A stretch of DNA of 64,000 nt from Anaerolineae bacterium (GCA_018645405.1 JABGOQ010000085.1:1-64000); one strand, 5' to 3'. Counted from the first letter of the stretch, positions 8,253-16,450 are shown. The notes: generated from the letters alone by a model not told the origin. Program-made: numbers and translations.

Positions 8253-8322
8253 GCCCCCCTCTAGCTCCTCCCTCAGGGAGAACCTGTCCCTTCCCCCTGA
8301 GGGGGAAGGCTAGGATGGGGGC
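8253..8322. repeat. C-rich inverted repeat before the ABC importer operon
   Basis: Ends GCCCCCCTCTAGC and GGCTAGGATGGGGGC pair with each other, and an inner CCCTCAGGG / CCCCCTGAGGGGG pair adds a second hairpin. Related C-rich elements flank the same operon at 9630-9739 and 13283-13312. Confidence 0.6.
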
Positions 8323-8371
8323 GGACTACTCAAACAACTTTTTTACAAACTCAACCAAATCAGGAGAAAAA

Positions 8372-9625
8372 ATGAAACAAACAGCAATCTTTATCTTACT
8401 CATCTTTTCAATACTACTCGCAGCTTGCTCACCAAGCAGCGAAGCCCCAACAAACGAATTTGACCTCACTGACTGGGACAGTATCCTCGCTGCCGCAGAA
8501 GGTCAGACCGTAAATTGGTATATGTGGGGCGGCTCGGATAGCATCAATGCCTATGTGGATAATTTCTACGGTACAGCCCTTAAAGAACGCTATAACATTT
8601 CTCTCAATCGCGTCCCCGTTGCCGACTCGACAGATTATGTCAATCAGATTTTGAGCGAGAAAGAAGCCGGCAATGAAAATGGTGCCGTTGACCTGATGTG
8701 GATTAACGGCGAAAACTTCTTCACCCTCAAGCAAGCCGAAATGCTCTATGCGGATTGGGCACAAGCCATCCCTAACAGTGCATTGGTCGATTGGGGTAAT
8801 CCTGCCATCAACCGCGATTTTGGCGAACCTGTCGAAGATTTGGAAAGCCCCTGGTCTTCGGCGCAGTTTCAGTTCATCTATGATTCCGCTCGCGTGGATG
8901 TAGATTCTCTCCCCCGCTCTTACGCTGATCTGGCAACTTGGGCGTGTGAACATCCCGGTCGTTTCACTTATATCGCTCCCGGCCCTGGTGCATTTCAGGG
9001 GACGCGTTTCGTCAAAGGCGCACTCTTTGAACTCAGCAGGGATGCCGCTCAATGGGGCACGCTCGATGAAGCTCTCTGGGAGAAATGGTCTCCTGAAGTT
9101 TGGAGTTATTTCAACGAATTCAAAACTTGCTTGTGGCGTGAAGGCGAAACCTATCCCAAAGATGAATATGAATTGCACGGTCTCTTCGCGAATAATGAAG
9201 TTGATTTCTCCATCACCCAAGCCATTGTCGGTGCAGGTGCGCTGATTGACGAAGGTCTCGTTCCCGAAACATCCCGCGCCTTCGTCTTTGACAATTATAT
9301 GATCGGCGACTTCAATTATGTCGCCATCCCTTCCAACGCCAGCAACAAAGCCGCTGCGCTGGTTTTGGCAAACCTAATTCTTGATCCCGAATTCCAAGCT
9401 GCACAAGTCCTCCCCGAAAACGGATTCGGTCTCGGCTTCGGCATCGACGTGACCCGTGTCATCGATCCCGCGCAAGTCGCAATGCTTGAAGACGCGCTAG
9501 AAAATCTCGGAGAAGCCGCCACCCCCGCCGACGATATGGCAAAATCTCTCGTTGGTGATGCCGCATCACCTTATCAAGCCCTCGTCGAAGATGGCTGGCG
9601 TGAGAATGTGTTGATTGGAAAGTAG
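8372..9625 (+). CDS. ABC transporter substrate-binding lipoprotein, YnjB type
   Basis: Extracytoplasmic solute-binding lipoprotein feeding the permeases and ATPase that follow. From the ATG at 8372, supported by AGGAG at 8362-8366, the protein begins with a lipoprotein signal (MKQTAIFILLIFSILLAAC). The region VNWYMWGGSDSINAYVD matches the opening block of E. coli YnjB, as does the later DLMWINGENF segment. The family's ligand is not established to my knowledge; related transporters carry thiamine, iron or polyamines. At 417 residues it has the expected length. A C-rich repeat separates it from the first permease gene. Confidence 0.85.
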   Translation: MKQTAIFILLIFSILLAACSPSSEAPTNEFDLTDWDSILAAAEGQTVNWYMWGGSDSINAYVDNFYGTALKERYNISLNRVPVADSTDYVNQILSEKEAGNENGAVDLMWINGENFFTLKQAEMLYADWAQAIPNSALVDWGNPAINRDFGEPVEDLESPWSSAQFQFIYDSARVDVDSLPRSYADLATWACEHPGRFTYIAPGPGAFQGTRFVKGALFELSRDAAQWGTLDEALWEKWSPEVWSYFNEFKTCLWREGETYPKDEYELHGLFANNEVDFSITQAIVGAGALIDEGLVPETSRAFVFDNYMIGDFNYVAIPSNASNKAAALVLANLILDPEFQAAQVLPENGFGLGFGIDVTRVIDPAQVAMLEDALENLGEAATPADDMAKSLVGDAASPYQALVEDGWRENVLIGK

Positions 9626-9629
9626 AAAC

Positions 9630-9739
9630 GCCCCCATCCCCTGCTTTCTCCCATTTTCAAAATCGGAAATTTAGGGAAGGAACCAAACTCCTCCCCTAAA
9701 TTCCATGCACTTGGAATTTGGGGGAGGCTGGGTGGGGGC
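9630..9739. repeat. C-rich inverted repeat with CCCCTAAATTCC hairpin
   Basis: Ends GCCCCCATCCC and GGCTGGGTGGGGGC are complementary over about 110 bp, enclosing an inner hairpin CTCCCCTAAATTCC / GGAATTTGGGGGAG at 9691-9726. The inner hairpin matches that at 13283-13312. It sits between the SBP and permease genes and may reduce downstream expression. Confidence 0.6.
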
Positions 9740-9750
9740 AAATCTGCGCT

Positions 9751-9777
9751 AACCTTAAACCTTCAACTTGAACCCTT
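9751..9777. repeat. Heptamer-like AACCTTN repeat at permease start
   Basis: AACCTTA-AACCTTC-AACTTGA is a run of degenerate 7-base units. Nearly the same string occurs at 45711-45743 just before era. It overlaps the proposed TTG start of the first permease. Confidence 0.5.
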
Positions 9778-10631
9778 CTACCCGCTCCACCTACCTCCGC
9801 CTCGCCCCCACTCTGGGGGTTTTGACGATTCTCCTCGGCGCGAGCCTCCTCTATGGTTTAGCGCAAAGCTTTGGCTATCTCACCATCATTGGAGAGAGCG
9901 AACTCAACCTGACCGCTTATCAAAATCTCGTCAGCGGTGAAGGCACAGCAGGCAGAGAGTTCTGGGTTTCACTCGCATTTTCCCTCTGGATTAGCCTCAC
10001 ATCCACCCTTCTCTCAGCCATTGGTGCGCTATTCCTCGCCACCCTGCTCAATCACCGTCCCTCCCGCCTCGACACCTTTGCTCTCAACTGGAATCTTGTC
10101 TTCCCCCATCTCGTTTGGGGCGTGGGTGTACTTCTCGTTTTCGCCCAAAGCGGACTCCTCGCACGTTGGGCAGGCGTACTTGGCATCATTGAAACACCCG
10201 CCCAATTCCCTGTCCTTGTCCGCGACCGTTTCGGAATCGGCATCATTTTCACCTATATCGGCAAAGAATTTCCCTTTCTCACCCTCCTCATCCTCGCCCT
10301 CCTCCGCACCCAATCCGATGGCTATCTCCGCATCGCAGAAAACCTCGGCGCAACCCGCTGGCAACGCTTCCGCCTCGTCACCCTGCCCCTCGTCCGCCCC
10401 GCGCTCATCTCCGGCTCGCTCCTCGTTTTCGCCTACATCTTCGGCGCGTACGAAGTCCCCGCCCTCCTCGGCGTACGTTATCCCAGAACATTACCCGTTC
10501 TCGCCCTCGAATCTTTCACCAATCCCGATCTACACGCCCGCGCCGAAGGAATGGCAATCAGTCTTATCATCGCCTTAATCGTTTTGCTGATTGCGGGATT
10601 CGCTCGCGCAAAAGAGAGGACTTCGGAATGA
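9768..10631 (+). CDS. ABC transporter permease (first of two)
   Basis: Inner-membrane permease subunit of the binding-protein-dependent importer. It is hydrophobic with about six helices and a cytoplasmic EAA-type loop (AENLGATRWQRFRLVTLPLVRP) that docks on the ATPase. The TTG start at 9768 is the furthest upstream. It lies in a repeat and lacks a ribosome site, so the true start could be slightly later. The stop overlaps the next start as ATGA, implying translational coupling. In E. coli the two permease halves of the Ynj system are, as I recall, fused into one YnjC protein; here they are separate genes. Confidence 0.88.
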   Translation: MNPSTRSTYLRLAPTLGVLTILLGASLLYGLAQSFGYLTIIGESELNLTAYQNLVSGEGTAGREFWVSLAFSLWISLTSTLLSAIGALFLATLLNHRPSRLDTFALNWNLVFPHLVWGVGVLLVFAQSGLLARWAGVLGIIETPAQFPVLVRDRFGIGIIFTYIGKEFPFLTLLILALLRTQSDGYLRIAENLGATRWQRFRLVTLPLVRPALISGSLLVFAYIFGAYEVPALLGVRYPRTLPVLALESFTNPDLHARAEGMAISLIIALIVLLIAGFARAKERTSE

Positions 10632-11404
10632 AAAGAAAAATTCTTATCGGGATAATTCTCCTCGCTCCGCTCTTGGTCTTGGGCTTGTTTGCCTTCTCTG
10701 AGCGTTGGTTCTACCCCCAGCCTTTTCCTGTTAACTGGACGACCGAAACATTCTCCCGTCTCCTCAGAGATGTGCGTACTCTCAAAGCGATTCTCGACAG
10801 TCTCCTCCTCGCTTTCATCGTCAGCCTACTCTCCCTCATCATCGGATACCCCGCCGCGCGCGTCATCGGCACCCAAGAATTTCCTGGTAAACGCTGGGTT
10901 TGGCTGGCAATTTTCCTCCCCACCGTCATCCCCCCTCTTGCCATCGGGATGGGCTTGAGCATCCTCGCTCTCCAAACGGGATTAGCCGGAACCCGCTTCG
11001 GCATCGTCTTGGCACATATCGTCCCCACTTTGCCTTATACCGTTTTCACATTAGCTGGCGTTTTCGCTCGCTACGATGAAAACTACGAATATCAAGCCCT
11101 CGCCCTCGGTGCCAGCCCCGCACGGATATTTTTCACCGTCACCCTGCGCCTCCTCGCCCCCGGTCTCGCCGTGGCAGGCCTCTTCGCCTTCCTTATCTCA
11201 TGGAGCCAATACCTCCTCACCCTCCTCGTCGGCGGCGGGAGAGTGCTAACGCTCCCAGTACTCCTCTTCTCCGCTGTCTCTGGCGGCAACCCGACCACCA
11301 TCTCGGCATTGTCCCTTTTATTTCTAGCCCCGCCCGTTCTCGTGATTGCCGCTACCGCCCGCTTTTTGGGCGAAAACCCAAATGAAATCCATGAACGAAT
11401 CTAA
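10628..11404 (+). CDS. ABC transporter permease (second of two)
   Basis: Second permease of the YnjB-type importer, 258 residues with about six transmembrane helices and the coupling loop ALALGASPARIFFTVTLRLL. Its ATG overlaps the stop of the first permease by 4 bp. It is followed by two tandem hairpins (11410-11499) before the ATPase gene. The two permeases are expected to form the heterodimeric channel. Substrate is unknown. Confidence 0.88.
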   Translation: MKRKILIGIILLAPLLVLGLFAFSERWFYPQPFPVNWTTETFSRLLRDVRTLKAILDSLLLAFIVSLLSLIIGYPAARVIGTQEFPGKRWVWLAIFLPTVIPPLAIGMGLSILALQTGLAGTRFGIVLAHIVPTLPYTVFTLAGVFARYDENYEYQALALGASPARIFFTVTLRLLAPGLAVAGLFAFLISWSQYLLTLLVGGGRVLTLPVLLFSAVSGGNPTTISALSLLFLAPPVLVIAATARFLGENPNEIHERI

Positions 11405-11409
11405 ACATA

Positions 11410-11499
11410 GCTGTGCATTGCACTCGATAGAGTGCGTTGCACAGCGAGTCTTGCAAACTAACCCGAACTGCAGCGTACCTGCTAGGTGCAATGCAGTTC
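11410..11499. repeat. Two tandem hairpins between permease and ATPase genes
   Basis: GCTGTGCATTGCACTC (11410) pairs with GAGTGCGTTGCACAGC (11430), and GAACTGCAGCGTACCT (11465) pairs with AGGTGCAATGCAGTTC (11484). Each 16-bp arm pair has a few mismatches and a 3-4 nt loop. No T-run follows, so mRNA processing or a repeat element is more likely than termination. Confidence 0.6.
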
Positions 11500-11515
11500 T
11501 AGAAAATATAAATTT

Positions 11516-12556
11516 ATGACAACAGTAACCTTCACGAATATCTCTAAAACTTACCCCAAAGCGGATGCCCCCGTCCTTAACAACTTTTCACTCGAAGTCA
11601 AAAGCGGCGAACTCGTTTCTCTGCTCGGTCCCTCTGGGATTGGGAAATCAACCCTGCTTAAACTCATCGCTGGTATCGAACGCCCCGACGCGGGCGATAT
11701 TCTCTTCAACGGAGAGAGCATCCTGCCGATTGCGCCAAATGAGCGGGAAGCAGTTTTTATGTTTCAGAAGGCATATCTTTTCCCCTTTTTGAGTGTGGGT
11801 GAGAATATCGAATTTGGTCTAAAAGTGAAAGGTTTTTCTACGCAAAAACGTCATATCAAAGTTGCAGAAATGCTTGACCTAATCGGCTTGCCCGGCATCG
11901 AGAATCGCCACCCCAACGAACTCTCTGGCGGGGAGCAGCAGCGCGTGGCGTTGGCTCGTTCGCTCGTCATCCGTCCGAAGGTTTTGTTGCTTGATGAACC
12001 CTTCAACAGCCTCGACCGCCCCGTCCGCTTGAATTTGCAGGAGGCGGTGCGGAATATCCAGCACGAACTTGGCATCACGACTATTCTCGTCACGCACGAT
12101 CTCGGAGAAGCGATGTCGATGTCGGACAGGATGGCGTTGATGATGCGGGGCAAAGTCGCGGCAGTGGATGAGCCAAGAATTTTATTCCAGAAACCACCCA
12201 GTGTGGAGACGGCAAAGTTTGTCGGGGTGAAATTGTTTATCGAAGGCGTAGCAAGTTCGGGTACGCTCGTCTCGGCGGAATGGGGCAAGCTAAAAATCGA
12301 AGATGAGAAAAAAACGGGTCGAAGCGTATACGCTATTCGCCCGGAACATATCCGCATCATCAAAGAAAAATGCGAAAATTCTTTTGCTGGCATGGTGCAA
12401 AATTCAGTTTATCGCGGCGAGCATGTGGAAGTGCAGGTTGCGCTGGAAGAGAAAACCATTCGGGCACATCTGCCTGCTGAGAAGGGGACTTTTTCGTCGG
12501 GAACGCCGATTGAAATTGTTTTACCGAAGAAATATTTATTCGTTGTAGAGGAGTAA
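11516..12556 (+). CDS. ABC transporter ATP-binding protein (YnjD-like)
   Basis: Nucleotide-binding subunit that powers the importer from the cytoplasmic face. Walker A is GPSGIGKST, the Q-loop is in MFQKAYLFPF, the signature is LSGGEQQR, Walker B is VLLLDEPF and the H-switch is VTHD. A C-terminal TOBE-like region (YAIRPEHIRIIKE and GEHVEVQVAL) resembles ATPases of the CUT1/MOI/putrescine-iron class and may bind a regulatory ligand. The ATG at 11516 is preferred over a GTG at 11486, which lies inside the hairpin region. The following DsbA-like gene starts 2 bp after its stop. Confidence 0.92.
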   Translation: MTTVTFTNISKTYPKADAPVLNNFSLEVKSGELVSLLGPSGIGKSTLLKLIAGIERPDAGDILFNGESILPIAPNEREAVFMFQKAYLFPFLSVGENIEFGLKVKGFSTQKRHIKVAEMLDLIGLPGIENRHPNELSGGEQQRVALARSLVIRPKVLLLDEPFNSLDRPVRLNLQEAVRNIQHELGITTILVTHDLGEAMSMSDRMALMMRGKVAAVDEPRILFQKPPSVETAKFVGVKLFIEGVASSGTLVSAEWGKLKIEDEKKTGRSVYAIRPEHIRIIKEKCENSFAGMVQNSVYRGEHVEVQVALEEKTIRAHLPAEKGTFSSGTPIEIVLPKKYLFVVEE

Positions 12557-12558
12557 TT

Positions 12559-13227
12559 ATGTCAAAACCAAAAAGCAAGAAACAGCTTCGTCGTGAAAAA
12601 GTGCGCGCAGAAAAAGAGCGCAAAAAGTGGATGAGATATGGCGCAATAGGATTGGTCTTGGTTGCCATAGTTGCCTTTATTGTCACCCGTCCGCCAAAAG
12701 CCCCGCCATTGGACGAAGCGCGCCTCGCATCAAACCCGAGCATTGGGCTTGCTTCCGCTAAAGTGACCGTGACCGAATTTGGCGATTTTGGCTGCCACGC
12801 CTGCCAATCTTGGCATGAATCTGGCATCAAGGAACAAATTATCGCCACCTATGGCGATGACGTTCAATTCGTCTGGAAGGATTTCCCCGTCATCACGGCA
12901 CAGTCGCCCAAAGCGGCGGAGGCGGGACAGTGCGCCTTCGATCAGGGTGAATTCTGGGCGTATCACGATCTGCTCTACGCAAAAGCCCCCGCGATTGGGG
13001 TAAGTAATTTAAAGGAATATGCTGCGCAAGTTGGCTTAGACACCGCACGCTTTGATGCTTGTCTCGACTCTGGTCAGAATCGCGCCAAGGCTGAACTAAG
13101 CGAAAGGGAAGCACGGCAGCTCGCTTTGCCAGGAACTCCCGCCTTTTTAGTGAACGGGACGAGGCTAATTGGACCACCATCGTTTGAAGTTTTGGCTGAA
13201 GCGATTGATGCGGTTTTGGCTGAGTAA
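12559..13227 (+). CDS. Membrane-anchored DsbA-like thiol oxidoreductase
   Basis: Thioredoxin-fold protein of the DsbA/BdbD-like family. The N-terminus is strongly basic, followed by one transmembrane helix (about 27-43) that should leave the catalytic domain outside the cytoplasm. The active site is C79-H80-A81-C82 in FGDFGCHACQSWH, and the cis-proline loop is LPGTPAFLVNG. The protein is 222 residues. It starts 2 bp after the ABC ATPase, with a GAGGAG ribosome site inside the ATPase stop region, so it is probably co-transcribed with the importer. It could oxidise disulfides in secreted proteins or maintain the binding protein; either is inference. Confidence 0.88.
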   Translation: MSKPKSKKQLRREKVRAEKERKKWMRYGAIGLVLVAIVAFIVTRPPKAPPLDEARLASNPSIGLASAKVTVTEFGDFGCHACQSWHESGIKEQIIATYGDDVQFVWKDFPVITAQSPKAAEAGQCAFDQGEFWAYHDLLYAKAPAIGVSNLKEYAAQVGLDTARFDACLDSGQNRAKAELSEREARQLALPGTPAFLVNGTRLIGPPSFEVLAEAIDAVLAE

Positions 13228-13282
13228 GCTTTGCCTCACCCCCTCTGCCCTAAAGGGCATCTGGAAGAGAAACTGCTTCGCA

Positions 13283-13312
13283 TCCCCCAAATTCTAAGTA
13301 CGGAATTTAGGG
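13283..13312. repeat. CCCCCAAATTC hairpin, degenerate C-rich repeat
   Basis: CCCCCAAATTC pairs with GAATTTAGGGG across an 8-nt loop. The sequence is clearly related to the inner hairpin of the element at 9630-9739. A CCCTAAAGGG hairpin precedes it at 13248-13257. The 13228-13426 spacer otherwise holds only the terminator at 13330. Confidence 0.55.
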
Positions 13313-13329
13313 GAGAGATATATACAGCA

Positions 13330-13368
13330 GAATTCTGAAGTCTTAAGAACTTCGGAATTCTTTGTTTA
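13330..13368 (+). terminator. Terminator-like hairpin after the importer/DsbA operon
   Basis: GAATTCTGAAGT pairs with ACTTCGGAATTC (one G-U) over a short loop and is followed by TTTGTTT. It would end the ABC/DsbA transcript. Confidence 0.55.
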
Positions 13369-13426
13369 TAACGAGATATGCTACACTTCTTTTCGTCTAT
13401 TCTTTAAGGAAATGGACTTGATTTTT

Positions 13427-13519
13427 ATGAAAGAGGAAAGAGTATCTCTCAATCTCCTACAAGAACTTGTTGAGTTATTCGCCGATATCGGCGAGGGTAA
13501 AACAAGAGGAAATTTATGA
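13427..13519 (+). pseudogene. Truncated N-terminus of a GNAT paralogue (30-codon ORF)
   Basis: A 30-residue frame begins ERVSLNLLQELVELFADIG from residue 4. It lines up without gaps with residues 1-25 of the GNAT protein encoded at 3272-2754, about 14 of 25 identical including ERVS and ELFAD. The GNAT core never follows; the frame ends at TGA overlapping the next ATG as ATGA. It is best read as the 5' stump of a duplicated acetyltransferase gene that now lies in front of the DUF2785 gene and may be translated as a coupled leader peptide. Confidence 0.5.
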
Positions 13520-14352
13520 ACAAAACATTTTGGAAAACTATAAGAAAAAACGAGTACGCTATCCCTGAAGGGTATACCGCCGAAAATTTAGCCCCCAAAT
13601 TGCTCAGTTGTTTTGCTAGCCCTGATCCTGAATTGCGCGATGATCTGGCATATTCAATCCTAACGGAGTGGGTAGACCATGATTTCTATACCTACAAGCA
13701 AATTAGGGAAATGATGATTGTTTTGAGTTCGAATTTAGAAATCGGGATTGGAGAAAAAGATACAGATTCTGTTTTTCTACGTACTTTTTCGATATTAGCA
13801 CTGGCTTTGATGATCTATCACGATAATAACAAATCATTTCTAAAAGCAGATGAGGTTGAAACACTGCTTGAAAAAGGATTGGAATATCTTCATGCAGAAA
13901 AAGACCCACGTGGATATATTCAAATTAAAGGCTGGGCACATGCCCTTGCTCACACAGCTGATTTAATGCTCGTATTAGCCGAAAATAGACATACCAATAT
14001 AGATCAGCATATTAAAATACTCGACGGCATAGCTAAAAAACTGATCAATTCAACAGATTGGGTTTATCTGCATGGCGAAGATGATCGCTTATCTGCCGTC
14101 GTAATTGCTATTCTTCAACGAAATCTAATTGAGTTACCCCATATCGAAGAATGGCTTTCTTCTTTAGCTACTCCCGTAAACGGTTTTTGGAAGGGTGCCT
14201 GGACAAAAGAAGATGCTACGCGTGCCTTCTTCAATCTTCGCAATTTCTTGCGCAGTTTATATTTACAGATAACCAGAGAAGACAATCTTGAAAACAAAAC
14301 ACAACTTCAAGAATTGATGCTAAAAACGATGCAGTCCTTAAAGGCATACTAA
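13516..14352 (+). CDS. DUF2785 family protein
   Basis: Cytoplasmic, alpha-helical protein of unknown function, 278 residues. It matches the DUF2785 pattern from memory: ELRDDLAYSILTEW near the N-terminus, VFLRTFSILALAL in the middle, and the conserved block EKDPRGYIQIKGWAHALAHT. The helical repeat character suggests a scaffold-like fold, but no catalytic site is known to me. The start overlaps the stop of a small GNAT-derived frame, and GAGGAAA precedes the ATG. Confidence 0.75.
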   Translation: MNKTFWKTIRKNEYAIPEGYTAENLAPKLLSCFASPDPELRDDLAYSILTEWVDHDFYTYKQIREMMIVLSSNLEIGIGEKDTDSVFLRTFSILALALMIYHDNNKSFLKADEVETLLEKGLEYLHAEKDPRGYIQIKGWAHALAHTADLMLVLAENRHTNIDQHIKILDGIAKKLINSTDWVYLHGEDDRLSAVVIAILQRNLIELPHIEEWLSSLATPVNGFWKGAWTKEDATRAFFNLRNFLRSLYLQITREDNLENKTQLQELMLKTMQSLKAY

Positions 14353-14389
14353 GAAAAGAAAGTATTAATTAACTGATTTACTGGTCGGG

Positions 14390-14395
14390 TACAAT
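14390..14395 (+). promoter_or_regulatory. Candidate -10 box for a leaderless transcript
   Basis: TACAAT ends 9 bp before the ATG at 14405, which would place transcription initiation within a few bases of the start codon. There is no Shine-Dalgarno sequence and no clear -35 box. Confidence 0.4.
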
Positions 14396-14404
14396 ACCAA
14401 CACC

Positions 14405-15688
14405 ATGCCTATCACGCCAGAACTTATTATCAAACTCTTCTTTTTCAGCTTTACCTTATGGCTAGGAGCCTACCTGCTGGCGCGCAACTTCAAGAAAACG
14501 ACGCTCCAACTGACAGGCTTTGGGCTACTTGCTTATGCCCTTGCCCTCGCCATAGAATTACTGACCAACCAGCTTTTCTCCGTTATCCTTCTTCTGCCAG
14601 CCATTTTATGGATCGGCGCAGCACTTCACCTTTTGCCAGAAGAAACCATCTGGCGTGAGCGTTTCATTCGCATTTGGGCACTCACTGCAATTCCCGTTCT
14701 CATTCTCACCTTGCTCAACCCATGGTTTGGCATCATTGCAGTGGCTGCGAATCTGCTCAGCACGAGGATGGTCGGTCGGCTTGCCCTACGCTCCCGTTTC
14801 AAAAACACTTTTGCAGTTCTAGCTTTGGTCGCATTATTTTTCACTCTCAGCACGGGGCTGATGGTGCTACCGTTTGATTTCCTTCCACGCATTTGGGGAA
14901 TTTCAGTTCTCGGCGTCGACCTGCTCACTCTTGGTATCCTCATCACAATCTGGGATGCTTTTGACGAAGGCGAATCCATGCGCGCTCATCTTCTACGCTC
15001 CCTCGTCGCGGCTTTTTACTACGCTGGCGCACTCGCTGCGCTGGTCATCATCTTCATCGCCCTCGACGGAGAGCTAGGGTTCACCAAATTACTTTTGCTC
15101 ACGAGCGTCATCACATTTGGGATTCTCACGCAAACTTTCTCATCACAAATCCAATCTCTTTTGGATAGATTGACATTCTCCCGCACCTCAACATTGAGCA
15201 GCGAAAGAGAAATTCTCCGCACTATGGCAGATGACTTGCCGCGCCTCTCTCCATTCAAACTTGCTGAGGTGGACGAAAAAGAATTTGCCCGTCTGACACG
15301 CCGTGCCATTAGCAATTTGGGCAATTTGCCAAAACTGGCAACCAGTCCGCTCACCAAGCTGCCAGCAGTCATCGCCCAAAGCGGAGAAAATCCGCTCGAC
15401 CGCGCCCACGCGCTGAAAGCATTACTCACAGAAAGTATTCAACGTCTCAAACCACAAGGCGATGCTAATTTTGGCGCAACAGACGAATGGCGTTATTACA
15501 ACGCTCTCTATTTCCCCTACGTTGTCGGGCTTAAACCTCATACACGTCGCACCAACAAAGAGTTCCTTGATGAAATATCCCTTCAAGCCTTAGAGTGGTT
15601 CCAAGTCTCCGTCCCAGAGCGGACTTTATATAATTGGCAAAATATTGCTGCGCACTTGATTGCAGAAGATTTAAGAAGTAAAAGATAA
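14405..15688 (+). CDS. Polytopic membrane protein with cytoplasmic C-terminal domain
   Basis: Unrecognised. The first two-thirds (about residues 5-255) contain eight or more hydrophobic helices; the remaining 170 residues are soluble, with a run of charged helices and a Trp/Tyr-rich end (EWRYYNALYFPYVVGL). No kinase, cyclase, wHTH or transporter motif was visible. The gene stands alone between a DUF2785 gene and a four-helix membrane protein, and a TACAAT box close to the ATG suggests its own promoter. A sensor or envelope role is possible but unsupported. Confidence 0.75.
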   Translation: MPITPELIIKLFFFSFTLWLGAYLLARNFKKTTLQLTGFGLLAYALALAIELLTNQLFSVILLLPAILWIGAALHLLPEETIWRERFIRIWALTAIPVLILTLLNPWFGIIAVAANLLSTRMVGRLALRSRFKNTFAVLALVALFFTLSTGLMVLPFDFLPRIWGISVLGVDLLTLGILITIWDAFDEGESMRAHLLRSLVAAFYYAGALAALVIIFIALDGELGFTKLLLLTSVITFGILTQTFSSQIQSLLDRLTFSRTSTLSSEREILRTMADDLPRLSPFKLAEVDEKEFARLTRRAISNLGNLPKLATSPLTKLPAVIAQSGENPLDRAHALKALLTESIQRLKPQGDANFGATDEWRYYNALYFPYVVGLKPHTRRTNKEFLDEISLQALEWFQVSVPERTLYNWQNIAAHLIAEDLRSKR

Positions 15689-15699
15689 CTCATGCAAAC

Positions 15700-15737
15700 T
15701 GGCAGTAGATGGCAGTATTTTTCGTAGATTTGGCAGT
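15700..15737 (+). promoter_or_regulatory. Phased TGGCAGT direct repeats (candidate operator)
   Basis: TGGCAGT occurs exactly at 15700, 15710 and 15731, spacings of 10 and 21 bp or one and two helical turns. All copies would face the same side of DNA. They lie about 55-90 bp upstream of the 15791 start and may bind an activator or repressor. Confidence 0.4.
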
Positions 15738-15790
15738 TCGGTATAGCATAAACTGGGGGCGTCTTATCCAACAAATATAGGAGCTATATC

Positions 15791-16189
15791 ATGACTGTTC
15801 AAACCCAAGCCAACAACACCTCTATTCGCCCCATTCTTTACGCTAATGCCATCTTTTCCACTCTCAGCGGACTCGAATTCGCATTGGCATCCAAATTCAT
15901 CACAAACCTCATTGGCGTTGATAATTCTCCGGTTATCTTCGATCTCGGACTTGCCTTAATTGGCTTCGGTCTTTTCCTCTTTTATAAAGCCTCACGCCCT
16001 GTTATTACCCGCGAATTCGTGCTTTTTATTATCATTGCAGATTCTCTCTGGGTTTTGAGTAGCATCTTGTTTCTCCTCACCAGTTGGGTCCCCTTCACAC
16101 TTGAAGGAAAATGGGTAGTGGGCATCAAAGCCATCATCGTGGATATCTTTGCTGGCCTACAATTCTTCAAATGGCGAAAGATGCAGTAG
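15791..16189 (+). CDS. Small four-helix membrane protein
   Basis: Unrecognised 132-residue integral membrane protein with four predicted helices (about 18-35, 47-66, 75-95 and 108-125). The architecture resembles DoxX-like or DUF-type small membrane proteins, but no diagnostic motif was seen. AGGAGC precedes the ATG at a suitable distance. It has its own upstream phased repeats and a strong terminator downstream, so it is a single-gene unit. Confidence 0.75.
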   Translation: MTVQTQANNTSIRPILYANAIFSTLSGLEFALASKFITNLIGVDNSPVIFDLGLALIGFGLFLFYKASRPVITREFVLFIIIADSLWVLSSILFLLTSWVPFTLEGKWVVGIKAIIVDIFAGLQFFKWRKMQ

Positions 16190-16217
16190 AAATTCAATTC
16201 ACTTTATTTTCACCATT

Positions 16218-16252
16218 CAAGAGAGAGCCAATTGGCTCTCTCTTGTCTTTTA
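16218..16252 (+). terminator. Rho-independent terminator
   Basis: A perfect 28-bp palindrome with arms CAAGAGAGAGCCAA / TTGGCTCTCTCTTG is followed by TCTTTT, 29 bp after the membrane-protein stop. Confidence 0.85.
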
Positions 16253-16354
16253 ATGTTTTTTAGAAACCTTAGAATTTATCTCACTCTCCACCTCCCCTTT
16301 GTGAGAAGTTTAGAAGCACGAGTATACATAACTCTAAAAAAAAAACTAAACAAA

Positions 16355-16450
16355 GACCCGAAAGGTTTCAATCACTCGATAATTAAACCAGAATTTATGC
16401 ATCCAAAAGTCTCTTGTCAAAAACGTGTCTTGATAAAACCTTTCGGGCTC
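16355..16450. repeat. MITE-like inverted repeat, family A, copy 2
   Basis: GACCCGAAAGGTTT at 16355-16368 and AAACCTTTCGGG at 16436-16447 bound a 96-bp AT-rich core, the same size as copies at 5560 and 33917. Confidence 0.8.

Noticed and set aside
8253-8371. Riboswitch upstream of the YnjB-type importer
   Set aside because: No TPP, cobalamin or SAM riboswitch core was recognised; the hairpin is a C-rich repeat with relatives in the same operon.
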